The notes below the pieces were generated by a model. The model saw nothing but the letters and a program-made list of their open reading frames with translations, was not told the DNA's origin and ran no database searches. A stretch of DNA of 64,000 nt from an uncultured Burkholderiaceae bacterium (GTDB taxonomy: Bacteria > Pseudomonadota > Gammaproteobacteria > Burkholderiales > Burkholderiaceae). Positions within the stretch are counted from its first letter, which is position 1. Each line of letters begins with the position of its first letter. Below are positions 30,243 to 38,902 of this stretch, one piece after another. The stretch covers positions 62,001 through 126,000 of the forward strand of contig CALMPB010000274.1 in assembly GCA_937871985.1 (NCBI GenBank), given 5' to 3'. The position numbers were made by a program, and so were the translations under genes.

Positions 30243-30947
30243 TTAGCGCCGGTCGCCACCGAAGACGCCCAGCAGCATGAGCAGGTTGGCGAAAATATTG
30301 TAGACGTCCAGATAAATGGCCAGCGTGGCGGAAACGTAGTTGGTTTCGCCGCCCTGGATGACGCGCTGCAGGTCGACCAGCAGGAAGGCCGAGAAGATGA
30401 CGATGGCCATGACGGAGACGGTCAGAACCAGCGCCGGCAGTTGCAGGAAGATATTGGCCAGCGAGGCGACGATCAGGATGACGACGCCGATGAACAGGAA
30501 CTTTTGCCAGTGCGAGAAATCGCGCTTGGTGGTGCTGGCCACCGAGGCCATGGCGCCAAAAACCACGGCCGTTCCGCCGAATGCCAGCATGATGAGCTGC
30601 GTGCCGTTGGCAAAGCCCAATACATGGCCCAGCAGGCGCGACAACATGATGCCCATGAAGAAGGTGAAGGCCAGCAGCAGGGCCACGCCCAGCGAGCTGT
30701 TTTTGTTGCGCTCGATGAGGAACATGAGGCCGAAGGCGCCGATGAGGAAGATGATGGCGCTGGTGCCGGGGCTGGTCGCCATGGCGTTATTGATGCCGGT
30801 GTGCAAACCGACTAGGGCCCCCAGCACGGTGGGGATCATGGACAAGGCCAGCAGCCAGTAGGTATTGCGCAGAACGCGGTTACGTACAACGTCTCTGCCG
30901 GCGTACGCTTCTTGGCCAGGAAGGGAAGGTTGACGAAAGTCGCTCAT
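30243..30947 (-). CDS. Bax inhibitor-1 (YccA/YbhL) family membrane protein
   Basis: 234 residues with seven hydrophobic segments. BI-1 family members are inner-membrane proteins; E. coli YccA modulates FtsH, and other members leak calcium or protons in a pH-dependent way. The segments LALSMIPTVLGALVG, IIFLIGAFGLMFLIE, LLLAFTFFMGIMLS and AIYLDVYNIFANLLMLLG, with the tail VFGGDRR, fit the family. The ATG at 30947 (MSDFRQPSLPGQEAY) follows GGATCC-type purines; an upstream in-frame ATG would add 29 residues that look non-coding. It stands alone on this strand with its own terminator. Confidence 0.9.
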   Translation of the reverse strand: MSDFRQPSLPGQEAYAGRDVVRNRVLRNTYWLLALSMIPTVLGALVGLHTGINNAMATSPGTSAIIFLIGAFGLMFLIERNKNSSLGVALLLAFTFFMGIMLSRLLGHVLGFANGTQLIMLAFGGTAVVFGAMASVASTTKRDFSHWQKFLFIGVVILIVASLANIFLQLPALVLTVSVMAIVIFSAFLLVDLQRVIQGGETNYVSATLAIYLDVYNIFANLLMLLGVFGGDRR

Positions 30948-31174
30948 GTTGGATCCTTTAGTGTCGATAGACGAGGTTGTTGCGGGCCGAAAGGCGCACA
31001 TCTGGTTCAATATAGCACTTTGACCGCGCCTCACATTGAAATGCGTGATGCGGTTTTGTCGGCCATACTGTGATTAGAGTGCGGAATTCGCAAAAAGTTT
31101 AGGTATTTGCAGATTAACTTACAAATAACTGAATGATCAAGTAGTGCTTGCGAAGCCCGCGACCGGCGCAACGG

Positions 31175-32575
31175 TCAGGCCAGGGGAAGCGAGCGCCCAC
31201 CATCCCCGCGCACCGGAATCTTCAAGCGCCTTATGAGCTGTCGGCAGGCATCGCGGGCCTGCTGCTTGATTTCATCGCCGTCCACGCATTGCAGGCGCTG
31301 GTTTTCGTATACCATCCTGCCGTCTACCATGGTGTGAGTCACGTCCCGGCCTGAACCGGAGTAGACCAAGTTGGAGATCAGGTCGAAACAGGGAGCTTGA
31401 GCGGGTTTGTCCAAGGATACGACGGCGACGTCGGCCAATTTACCCACGGCAAGCTGGCCGGCGTCCACGCCCGCCAGCCGGGCGCCCTCGCGCGTGGCCA
31501 GCTCGAACGCATCCCAGGCGTTGCTGGCGACGGGATCCAGCAATGCCAGGCGTTGCACGTAGACGACTTGTTTCATGATCTGGAACAGGTCCATGCAGTG
31601 GCCGGCCGCCCCGTCCGCGCCGATTCCTATCGTAGCGCCGGCGGCGCGCAACTCTTTGAGCCGCATGGCGCCGGAAGCGAGGTATTCGTTGGACATCGGG
31701 TTATGGGCGACGCCGCAGCGCCGCCGGCCCGCGATTTCCACTTCTTCGTCGTCCAGCCAGATTGCATGGGCGAAGGTGGCGTTCTGATCCAGCAGGCCTT
31801 CGCGTTCCATCCAGGCGAACGGGCGCGCTCCATAGGCGCGTTCGTAGATTTCAGGATCGATGCGAGCCTCGGAGCAGTGTGTTTGCCACTTGACGCCGAA
31901 CTCGGCCGCTAGCGCGGCCGATTGGCGCACCAGCTCCTGATCGTTATAGATGATGTTGATGGGAGAGGGCCAGATGGCGATCCGGTCATCGCGCCAGTGC
32001 TCGAGGCATTCGCGCATCGAGGCGATCTCGTCGGCGGTATTGTGCTGGAACAAGGCGGCGTCGAGCCCGTTGTCGCGGGCGACGTCGGTAAACGGGCCGA
32101 ACATGCCGCGGGCGACGGCGCCGCGCAGCCCCATGTCGCGCAGGGCTGCCGCGACAGCCAGAGTGGTGGCAGTGTCGGCCGGCGCGTAATGGTTGTCGAT
32201 GATGGTGGTCGTGCCGCAACTCAACGCCTCCATGGCGCCGGCGCGCACGGCGGCGACGGCTTCGACGGGAGAAATGTTGGCGGCCAGCGGCAGCATGAAT
32301 TCGCCCAGCCACTGCCAGAGCGCCATGCCGTCCCCCAGGCCGCGTCCGGCGACCTGGAAGAGATGGTTGTGGCTGTCTATCAGACCCGGAATGATGGCGT
32401 GGCCGCGGCAGTCGATGACTCGCGCCGCGCGCCAATGGGCCAGTTCCTCGGCTGGGCCGACGGCGGCGATTCGGTTGCCGAGCACGGCGACAGCGGCATC
32501 CTGGAGGATGCGCCGTTCATCATCCATGGTAACGACGGTGCCGCGCGTGAACAGGGTATCGCAAATATCGGACAT
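31175..32575 (-). CDS. Amidohydrolase-superfamily deaminase/hydrolase
   Basis: 466 residues. A metal-dependent hydrolase of the ATZ/TRZ-SAH deaminase branch. The metal site is complete: His69 and His71 in DSHNHLFQ, His in QTHCSEAR (about 225), His in FAHAIWLDD (about 262), and an Asp in IGADGAAGHCMD (about 315). This branch includes 8-oxoguanine, guanine and S-adenosylhomocysteine deaminases and triazine hydrolases. The NCS2 permease 31 bases upstream on the same strand suggests a purine- or pyrimidine-like substrate, so a nucleobase deaminase is inferred. The start at 32575 (MSDICDTLFTRG) gives the usual N-terminus. Confidence 0.8.
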   Translation of the reverse strand: MSDICDTLFTRGTVVTMDDERRILQDAAVAVLGNRIAAVGPAEELAHWRAARVIDCRGHAIIPGLIDSHNHLFQVAGRGLGDGMALWQWLGEFMLPLAANISPVEAVAAVRAGAMEALSCGTTTIIDNHYAPADTATTLAVAAALRDMGLRGAVARGMFGPFTDVARDNGLDAALFQHNTADEIASMRECLEHWRDDRIAIWPSPINIIYNDQELVRQSAALAAEFGVKWQTHCSEARIDPEIYERAYGARPFAWMEREGLLDQNATFAHAIWLDDEEVEIAGRRRCGVAHNPMSNEYLASGAMRLKELRAAGATIGIGADGAAGHCMDLFQIMKQVVYVQRLALLDPVASNAWDAFELATREGARLAGVDAGQLAVGKLADVAVVSLDKPAQAPCFDLISNLVYSGSGRDVTHTMVDGRMVYENQRLQCVDGDEIKQQARDACRQLIRRLKIPVRGDGGRSLPLA

Positions 32576-32606
32576 ATGGTTTTCCGTCGAGATCGGGCCT
32601 GGGCGC

Positions 32607-33992
32607 CTACAGAGTCTGGCCGGCCGGCGGTAGTGTGCGCGCGGCAGCGGCTGCGGAGGGTTCGCTGGGAAGACTCTCCAGTCCTTGCCGCACTCCGTTG
32701 AAGATGACATTGAGCACGACCGCGGTGACGACGGTCAGCAATACGCCGCTTTGCAGGAACGGAGCCAGGTAGGACGGGAAGGCCGAGAAGAAATTGGGCG
32801 ACATGGTGGGAATCATGCCTATCCCCAGGCTGATGGCCATAATGAGCGTATTGTGGCGATTGTGGCGGAAGTCCACGCCTTGCAGGATGCGTACGCCCGA
32901 AGCGGCCACCATGCCGAACATGGCGATTGCCGCGCCGCCCAGCACATATTGGGGAATGGTGGCGATAATGTGAGCGAGCTTGGGCAGCAAGCCTAGCAGA
33001 ATAAGTATGACGCCGCCCGCCGCGCACACGTAGCGGCTGCGCACGCCCGTAATGCCGACCAGGCCGATGTTCTGGGCATAGGAGGTGTAGGGGAAGGCAT
33101 TGAAAATGCCGCCGATCGTCGCGCCCAGCGCATCGGCGCGAAGCCCTCGGGTAAATTCTTCGCGCGTGATCTTGTGGTTCAGGATTTCTCCCAGCGAGAA
33201 AAACAGCCCGATGGATTCGACCATGGTGATCAGTACGACGAGGGTCATGGTGAATATAGCGACGGGGTCGAAGGTGGGCATGCCGAACTGGAAGGGCCGG
33301 ACCATTTCCACCATGGGCACAGTGTCGATGCCGCTCAGGCTGACCTTGCCGAACAGGATGGCAACCAGCATTCCGGCCACTATGCCCGCCAATACAGCCA
33401 GGCTGCTGAAGAAGCCGCGCGCGAATCGGGCCACCAGCAATGTCACGATCAGTACGAGGGCGGCGATGCTGATATAAAACGGATTGCCGAAATCGGGCGC
33501 ATTGTAGCCCCCGCCGGCCCAGGCTATGGCTACGCCCAGCAGGCCCGTGCCCAGCGACAACAGGGTAGTGCCGGTGACCAGGGGCGGGAACAGGGGCAAT
33601 GCCTTGATGATCAGAGGCATGAGGAGAAAGCATATGAGCCCGGCCGCGATGATGGCGCCGTAGAGTCCGGTCAGGCCCATTTCAGGGTTCAGGCCGATGG
33701 CGATCATGGGCGCGATGCCCGCATACGAGACGCCCATCATGACGGGCAGCCTGATACCGATCCATCTGCCGATGCCCAGGGCTTGCAGCAGCGATACCAG
33801 GCCGCAGCAAAGCAAATCGGCGTTGATCAAGACGGCGAGGTGCTCGGGGGAAAGCTTGAGTGCGCCGCCTACGATGAGCGGCACGGTGACGGCGCCCGCG
33901 TACATGACGAGAACGTGCTGCAGGCCCAGAGTCGCGGTGCGTCCTATGGGGGGACAGGTATTGACTTCATCGACGGCTTTTTGATCTTCCAT
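32607..33992 (-). CDS. NCS2-family nucleobase:cation symporter
   Basis: 461 residues, about 12-14 membrane segments. NCS2 carriers import xanthine, uric acid, uracil or similar bases with protons or sodium. The family motif region YAQNIGLVGITGVRSRYV (about 305-322) and the N-terminal QHVLVMYAGAVTVPLIVG are clear. The xanthine/urate branch is favoured over uracil by the QN-x-G-x4-T pattern, but this is not certain. The ATG at 33992 is preceded by GAGGAG on the minus strand; an ATG nine codons upstream lacks a site. It forms a two-gene operon with the deaminase. Confidence 0.88.
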   Translation of the reverse strand: MEDQKAVDEVNTCPPIGRTATLGLQHVLVMYAGAVTVPLIVGGALKLSPEHLAVLINADLLCCGLVSLLQALGIGRWIGIRLPVMMGVSYAGIAPMIAIGLNPEMGLTGLYGAIIAAGLICFLLMPLIIKALPLFPPLVTGTTLLSLGTGLLGVAIAWAGGGYNAPDFGNPFYISIAALVLIVTLLVARFARGFFSSLAVLAGIVAGMLVAILFGKVSLSGIDTVPMVEMVRPFQFGMPTFDPVAIFTMTLVVLITMVESIGLFFSLGEILNHKITREEFTRGLRADALGATIGGIFNAFPYTSYAQNIGLVGITGVRSRYVCAAGGVILILLGLLPKLAHIIATIPQYVLGGAAIAMFGMVAASGVRILQGVDFRHNRHNTLIMAISLGIGMIPTMSPNFFSAFPSYLAPFLQSGVLLTVVTAVVLNVIFNGVRQGLESLPSEPSAAAAARTLPPAGQTL

Positions 33993-34391
33993 GGATGTCT
34001 CCTCTATTGCCAAGGGCATTGTGCAATGCCTCTGAAGGTCGTTTTTGAAGGAACTGCGTTGATCGGCTTATCGCCCAAGTTGCAGCCGGCCGTTTCCCGA
34101 GAGCATGCAGACAGCATGGGGAAAGACCTGGGGGACGGAATCGTGGGGGAGGGAAGGCTTCCCGGCCGAAGGAGGGGATGGGGTCGGCCTCAAGAAGGAG
34201 ACGGTAGAGCACAGTGCCATGGTGATCCTTGCGTGGAATGCCAATGTGGGCAAAAGCGTCTGCGTTGATGGGGATTAGTTAAACACGGCCCATACTTATT
34301 AAACAAATTATTTTATTTTAATAATTCATAGTTATTTTTGATGAATTAACGCAGCGGCATGGGCCATGCCTTTCAAAAGCACGGTGCGGCT
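33993..34391. other. Intergenic region upstream of the NCS2 gene
   Basis: About 400 bases between the NCS2 start and the holC stop, both on the minus strand. The left part (34020-34260) is GC-rich with no convincing gene. The right part (34270-34350) is strongly A/T-rich, including TTATTAAACAAATTATTTT, and is a likely promoter/regulator-binding zone for the NCS2 operon. No specific operator was recognised. Confidence 0.45.
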
Positions 34392-34832
34392 TCAGTTGGG
34401 TTCCGCGAGATTATGGGCGTGCAAAGCGTGCCCTTCGGCCTTGTAATGCTTCCAGCGCTGCCGAGCCGCCTGGACTTCCGCGTCGTCGAGCGGGACGATT
34501 TCGAGTATGCGTTCGAACTGTGTGGCGGTGGCGGGGCATTGCTCGTCCAGGTTCAGCAGCCAGGCGGCGTTGTTGCCGGACGCCATCGATGGCTCGGGCG
34601 CGGCGCCTGTCAGCAGCACCGGTGTTTGCGCCGCCAGCGGGTCGTCGGCATAGGCGTGGGGAATGAATGCCGTGGGGTCGAATTTCCAGAGAAGCTGGTC
34701 GAACCGCTCGAGCAGTTTCGCGTTTTGGCTGTATACCAGCACGGGGTGGCCTGCGAGATAGTGCTTGGCCACGACCTCGCAGGCCGTAAGCAGGCGATCG
34801 GGCGCGCCGAACGCGAAGTCGATGCGCGCCAT
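34392..34832 (-). CDS. holC: DNA polymerase III subunit chi
   Basis: 146 residues. Chi links the clamp loader to SSB through the psi subunit. MARIDFAFGAPDRLLTACEVV, VLVYSQNAKLLERFDQLLW and the conserved FIPHAYADDPLAAQTPVLLT are family patterns. The ATG at 34832 is chosen over an upstream one in the pepA-holC gap. pepA-holC is a conserved pair; the valS gene that follows in E. coli is absent here. Confidence 0.9.
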   Translation of the reverse strand: MARIDFAFGAPDRLLTACEVVAKHYLAGHPVLVYSQNAKLLERFDQLLWKFDPTAFIPHAYADDPLAAQTPVLLTGAAPEPSMASGNNAAWLLNLDEQCPATATQFERILEIVPLDDAEVQAARQRWKHYKAEGHALHAHNLAEPN

Positions 34833-34890
34833 CAGGCCCGCCCGCGGAATCGGCGGCCAACTGGCCGTTGCGGGCGGCAATACAGGCCCG

Positions 34891-36402
34891 TCATGCCTGA
34901 TTGAGCAGGTATTGCACCAAGAGCGGCACGGGCCGGCCAGAAGCGCCCTTGTCCTTGCCGCTGCGCCATGCCGTGCCGGCGATATCCAGGTGGGCCCAGC
35001 GATATTTGCCGGTGAAGCGGGACAGGAAGCAGGCGGCGGTCACCGAGCCAGCGGGCTGGCCCCCGATGTTGGCCATGTCGGCGAAGTTGGAGCGCAATTG
35101 CTCCTGGTAGGCTTCTTCCAGGGGCAGGCGCCAGGCGGTGTCGTTGGCGTCCTTGCCGGCTTGCAGCAGGCTCTCGGCCAAGGCGTCGTCGGTCGAGAAC
35201 AGGCCGGTGTTGACGTGGCCCAGGGCCACGATGCAGGCGCCGGTAAGGGTGGCGATATCGATGACGGCCGCCGGCTTGAAGCGCTCGGCGTAGGTCAGGG
35301 CGTCGCACAGGATGAGGCGGCCTTCGGCGTCGGTGTTGAGGATTTCGATGGTTTGGCCCGACATGCTGGTGACCACGTCGCCCGGCTTGTTGGCGCGCCC
35401 GCTGGGCAGGTTTTCGCAGGTGGGGATGAGCCCGGTGACCTCTTGGTCGATTTCCAGTTCGGCGACGGCGCGCAGCGTGCCCAGCACGCTGGCGGCGCCG
35501 CACATATCGTATTTCATTTCGTCCATGCCGCTGGCCGGTTTGAGCGAAATACCGCCGGCGTCGAAGGTAATGCCTTTGCCCACCAGCACGATGGGCGCTT
35601 TCGCCTTGCCGCCGGCTTTGGCCGTGGTCTTGGCGGGCGGGGTATAGCGCAGGACGATGAAGGCGGGCGGCTCGTAAGAGCCCCGCGCGACGGACAGAAA
35701 GGAACCCATTTTGAGCGCTTCGATTTGCTTGGCGTTCAGCACTTCGGCCTTCAGGTTCTTGAATTCCTTGGCCAGCTTCTTGGCGGTGTTGCCCAGGTAG
35801 GTGGGGGTGCAGACGTTGGCGGGCAAATCGCCCAGCAGACGGGTAAGGCTCATGCCGTTGGCGATGGCGTTGCCGGCGGCAAGCCCGCGCTGCGCTTCGG
35901 CGGCCTGATTGCGGGCCACGGACAGGGCGATTTTTTTGAGTTTGGGCTGCGCATCGGCATCGCGCTTGCCGAACGTGGCGTCGTAGCGGTAAACGGCTTG
36001 GCCGGCAGCGATGGCGGCAGCTTGCGCGCGTTGCCGCAGGCTGGAGCCGGCGCATTCGACGGCGGCCAGCGTGGAAACGCCTTCGGCCAGCCGCGCTTGA
36101 GCGCAGTAGTTGGCGAAGACTTGTTCGGCGCCGGCGTGAATTTTGGCGTTATAAGCTTCTTGTTTGCCCAGGCCGATTAAAATAATGCGCGTGGCCGACA
36201 CGCCTTGCAGGTTTCTAAGGACAAGATGCGTATTGGGCTTGGCCTGGAATTCGCTTTTCAGCACGCTTTTCAGGGCGCCGTTGCTGGCCTGGTCGATGAT
36301 GTCGGCTCCCGGGGTGAGCACCGCGTCGGCGAATACGCCGATTGCCAGGGCGGGCGTCTTGATTTGATGCAGCGAAACGGTGGTCTGTGTGCTAAATTCC
36401 AT
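34891..36402 (-). CDS. pepA: Leucyl aminopeptidase (cytosol aminopeptidase)
   Basis: 503 residues. An M17 aminopeptidase with two metal ions. The metal-binding and catalytic motifs GKGITFDAGGISLKP (about 262-276) and NTDAEGRLILCD (about 340-351) are intact, with the N-terminal macrodomain-like half before them. E. coli PepA also binds DNA in XerCD recombination and carAB control, which may or may not hold here. It diverges from lptF with only 54 bases between the starts, as in E. coli. Confidence 0.96.
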   Translation of the reverse strand: MEFSTQTTVSLHQIKTPALAIGVFADAVLTPGADIIDQASNGALKSVLKSEFQAKPNTHLVLRNLQGVSATRIILIGLGKQEAYNAKIHAGAEQVFANYCAQARLAEGVSTLAAVECAGSSLRQRAQAAAIAAGQAVYRYDATFGKRDADAQPKLKKIALSVARNQAAEAQRGLAAGNAIANGMSLTRLLGDLPANVCTPTYLGNTAKKLAKEFKNLKAEVLNAKQIEALKMGSFLSVARGSYEPPAFIVLRYTPPAKTTAKAGGKAKAPIVLVGKGITFDAGGISLKPASGMDEMKYDMCGAASVLGTLRAVAELEIDQEVTGLIPTCENLPSGRANKPGDVVTSMSGQTIEILNTDAEGRLILCDALTYAERFKPAAVIDIATLTGACIVALGHVNTGLFSTDDALAESLLQAGKDANDTAWRLPLEEAYQEQLRSNFADMANIGGQPAGSVTAACFLSRFTGKYRWAHLDIAGTAWRSGKDKGASGRPVPLLVQYLLNQA

Positions 36403-36456
36403 GCGAATTCCCGAGAGTGTCTATAAGATACTGTTGATTATCTCGCATTTTTTCTT

Positions 36457-37563
36457 ATGTCACTATTCAAGCGTTCCGTTGTTTCCGAAATACTCAGCCA
36501 TGCCGGCGTGGTGTTCTCCACCTTGCTGGTGGTATGGCTTAGCGTGCTGCTGGTCCGCCTGCTGGGCGAAGCCGCCAACGGCACGATCGGCGCCGACGTG
36601 GTGTTCGGGCTGGCGGCTTTTTCCAGCATTACCGCGCTGCCCATCATTTTGTCGGTATCGCTGTTCATCGCCGTGCTGACTACCGTGACACGCAATTTCC
36701 GCGAGTCCGAAATGGTGGTCTGGTTCGCCAGCGGCTTGTCCCTCAAAGACTGGGTCTATCCTGTGCTGCGCTGTGCGGTGCCCGTGGCGGTGCTCATCTC
36801 GGTGCTGACGCTGTTGGCCTCCCCGTGGGCATATAGCCAGATCGAAGAATACCGGCAGCGTTTCGAGCAGCGCTCCGATCTGTCCAAAGTCAGCGCCGGG
36901 CAGTTCATTGAAACCCAGGATGGCGCCCGGGTGTTTTTCGCTGAAGAACCGACCTCTCCCGGCGATGAGCTGGGCAAGGTCATCGCGCGGGTCATCGACC
37001 CCGAGTGGCTCAGCGTCGTCACCGCGAACAGCGCGCATGTGCAGCAAGAGCCCAACGGCGACCGCTTCCTGGTTCTGGACAAAGGCAGGCGCTACGATCT
37101 CAAGCCCGGCCACAATGAATTCCGGCTGTTCGATTTCGAGCGCTACGGGTTCAGGCTGGAGAGCCGGGGCGCGGCCTCGTCGCCGGAAGCGTTGCGCGCA
37201 ATCGTCGAGCGCCAGATCAAGGCCCGGCCCACCACGCAGCTGTTCCACGACAATACCGATACGGCGCGCTCGCAGATCATGTGGCGCATTGCCATGCCGC
37301 TGGCGGCCCTCAACCTGGCCCTGCTGGCGATCCCCCTGGGCGCCGTCAATCCGCGGCTGGGTCGCTCTGGCGATATTCTCATCGCCGGCCTGGTGGGCTT
37401 GCTATATATGAATCTGGTCAATTTGTCGCGCGGCTGGATAGGCAACGGCAAGCTGGATTTCGGCATCGGCGTCTGGCTTGTTCACGCGGCGTTCAGTGCC
37501 CTCATGGTGTACATGATGTGGCGTAAATTGCGTGTCAGGGCGCCCAGAGAGCGAAAGAAATAA
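36457..37563 (+). CDS. lptF: LPS export ABC transporter permease LptF
   Basis: 368 residues. LptF and LptG form the membrane part of the LptB2FG machine that extracts LPS from the inner membrane. Six membrane segments are visible, three near the N-terminus (about 15-40, 55-78, 100-120) and three near the C-terminus (about 272-362), flanking a periplasmic beta-jellyroll-like domain (about 125-260). MSLFKRSVVSEILSHAGVVF and the late RIAMPLAALNLALLAIPLG are typical. lptG normally follows lptF directly, but here cysB comes next. Confidence 0.93.
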   Translation: MSLFKRSVVSEILSHAGVVFSTLLVVWLSVLLVRLLGEAANGTIGADVVFGLAAFSSITALPIILSVSLFIAVLTTVTRNFRESEMVVWFASGLSLKDWVYPVLRCAVPVAVLISVLTLLASPWAYSQIEEYRQRFEQRSDLSKVSAGQFIETQDGARVFFAEEPTSPGDELGKVIARVIDPEWLSVVTANSAHVQQEPNGDRFLVLDKGRRYDLKPGHNEFRLFDFERYGFRLESRGAASSPEALRAIVERQIKARPTTQLFHDNTDTARSQIMWRIAMPLAALNLALLAIPLGAVNPRLGRSGDILIAGLVGLLYMNLVNLSRGWIGNGKLDFGIGVWLVHAAFSALMVYMMWRKLRVRAPRERKK

Positions 37564-37581
37564 TGGTAATTAGCATAGAAG

Positions 37582-37618
37582 CTTATTCCAAATAAGTATA
37601 TATAGTTAGTTCTATATA
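37582..37618. promoter_or_regulatory. Paired palindromes upstream of cysB
   Basis: Two short perfect inverted repeats lie 35-71 bases before the cysB ATG: CTTATT-cca-AATAAG (37582-37596) and TATATAG-ttagtt-CTATATA (37599-37618), in an A/T-rich stretch. LysR-type regulators usually autoregulate from such upstream sites, so these are candidate CysB sites. The overlap with the promoter is likely, but no -35/-10 pair stands out. Confidence 0.45.
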
Positions 37619-37652
37619 ACATACAATGGCTTGATACCCTTGAGGCCATTAT

Positions 37653-38621
37653 ATGAATTTGCAACAATTTCGTTTCGTGCGTGAAACAATACGCAGGAAC
37701 TTCAATCTGACCGAAGCGGCCCGCACTCTGTTCACCTCGCAGCCGGGCGTCTCGAAGTCGATCATCGAGTTCGAGGACGAGCTGGGCGTCAAGATATTCG
37801 AGCGGCACGGCAAACGAATCAAGGGCTTGACCAAGCCGGGCGTCGTGGTGGCCCAGGTCATCGACCGCATCATGCGCGAGGTCGACAACCTGAAAAAAGT
37901 CAGCGACGAATTTGCGCGCCGCGACGAGGGCGGGCTGGTCATTGCCTGCACCCATGCGCAGGCGCGTTATATATTGCCCAAGGTGATCCCGGCGTTTCGC
38001 GAACGTTTTCCCAAAGTGCGGGTTTCGCTGGCCGAAGGCAACCCCCCGGCCTTGGCGCAAATGGTATTGCACGAGCAGGCCGACGTCGCCATCGCCACCG
38101 AAACGCTGTCGCATACGCCTGGCCTGGCGGCATTGCCGGTCTATTCGTGGGAACACGTCGTCGTCGTGCGGCCCGACCACCCCTTGGCCGAGCTTTCTTC
38201 CGCCCAGGCCAAGAACCTTACCCTGGCCCAGGTGGCGCAATATCCCATCGTCACCTACGACCGCCAGTTCTCGGGTCGTTGCGCCATCGACGACGTGTTC
38301 AGCGCGGCGAACATCACGCCCGACATCGTCCTCGAGGCGATCGACGCCGACGTCATCAAAACCTATGTCGACGTGGGCCTTGGCATCGGCATCATTGCGG
38401 GCATGGCGTTCGATCCGCGGCGCGACAAGGGCCTGATAGGCCTGCCGGTAGGGCATTTGTTCGGCACGCATGTGACGCGGGTGGCGATCAAGGCGGGCGT
38501 GTTCCTGCGGGACTATGTGTATGTGCTGCTCGAGATGATGGCCTCCAATCTTACCCGCGACGTGGTTCAGGAAGCGCTGGACAACAGCCCCAAACAGGAA
38601 GAGGCGGTGATCGCCCGGTAA
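37653..38621 (+). CDS. cysB: LysR-family sulfur-metabolism regulator CysB
   Basis: 322 residues. CysB activates sulfate uptake and cysteine synthesis genes with N-acetylserine as inducer. The winged-helix N-terminus MNLQQFRFVRETIRRNFNLT with LFTSQPGVSKSIIEFEDELG is that of CysB/Cbl rather than general LysR proteins. The effector domain contains CTHAQARYILPKV and GRCAIDDVFSAANITPD, also CysB-like. CysB and Cbl cannot be separated with certainty by eye, though length favours CysB. No cys genes are adjacent; a terminator follows. Confidence 0.9.
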   Translation: MNLQQFRFVRETIRRNFNLTEAARTLFTSQPGVSKSIIEFEDELGVKIFERHGKRIKGLTKPGVVVAQVIDRIMREVDNLKKVSDEFARRDEGGLVIACTHAQARYILPKVIPAFRERFPKVRVSLAEGNPPALAQMVLHEQADVAIATETLSHTPGLAALPVYSWEHVVVVRPDHPLAELSSAQAKNLTLAQVAQYPIVTYDRQFSGRCAIDDVFSAANITPDIVLEAIDADVIKTYVDVGLGIGIIAGMAFDPRRDKGLIGLPVGHLFGTHVTRVAIKAGVFLRDYVYVLLEMMASNLTRDVVQEALDNSPKQEEAVIAR

Positions 38622-38715
38622 TAGGGTGGTTCGTGCCGCCAGGGCGGCGTATTTGCAGCGTTTTTCCCGGGGGATTGGGCATTCTGTTGTCATCCCTTGG
38701 CGTATCTGTTTGTTG

Positions 38716-38746
38716 CCCCGCAGGCTTGCCGGTCTGCGGGGTTTTT
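38716..38746 (+). terminator. Rho-independent terminator after cysB
   Basis: CCCCGCAG stem with CTGCGGGG (38716-38723/38734-38741), ten-base loop, followed by TTTTTC. It lies 95 bases after the cysB stop. Confidence 0.85.
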
Positions 38747-38832
38747 CTTGCCTGTCATACTTGCCTGCCATAGGGCAATGACCGTCTACCGAACGTATTG
38801 AAACATTTATTTGGAAATTTCTTAAATAAATA

Positions 38833-38877
38833 AGAATCATTCCTATTGACTTAATTAATGGGAATGATTATCGTTAG
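38833..38877 (+). promoter_or_regulatory. Fur-like operator overlapping the promoter of the DUF2325 gene
   Basis: A promoter TTGACT (38846-38851), 17-base spacer, TATCGT (38869-38874) is flanked and overlapped by two opposed elements, GAATCATTCC (about 38834-38843) and GGAATGATTATCG (38861-38873). The right element resembles half of the Fur box GATAATGATAATCATTATC, and the left is its near mirror image. Iron-dependent repression by Fur is inferred. The start codon follows 29 bases after the -10. Confidence 0.6.
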
Positions 38878-38902
38878 CGTACGCCAAATAAATGGAGGCC
38901 GT

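Noticed and set aside
33174..34268. A 364-codon plus-strand frame opposite the NCS2 gene
   Set aside because: Gln/Asp/His-rich composition is typical of the antisense of a membrane protein; no motif.
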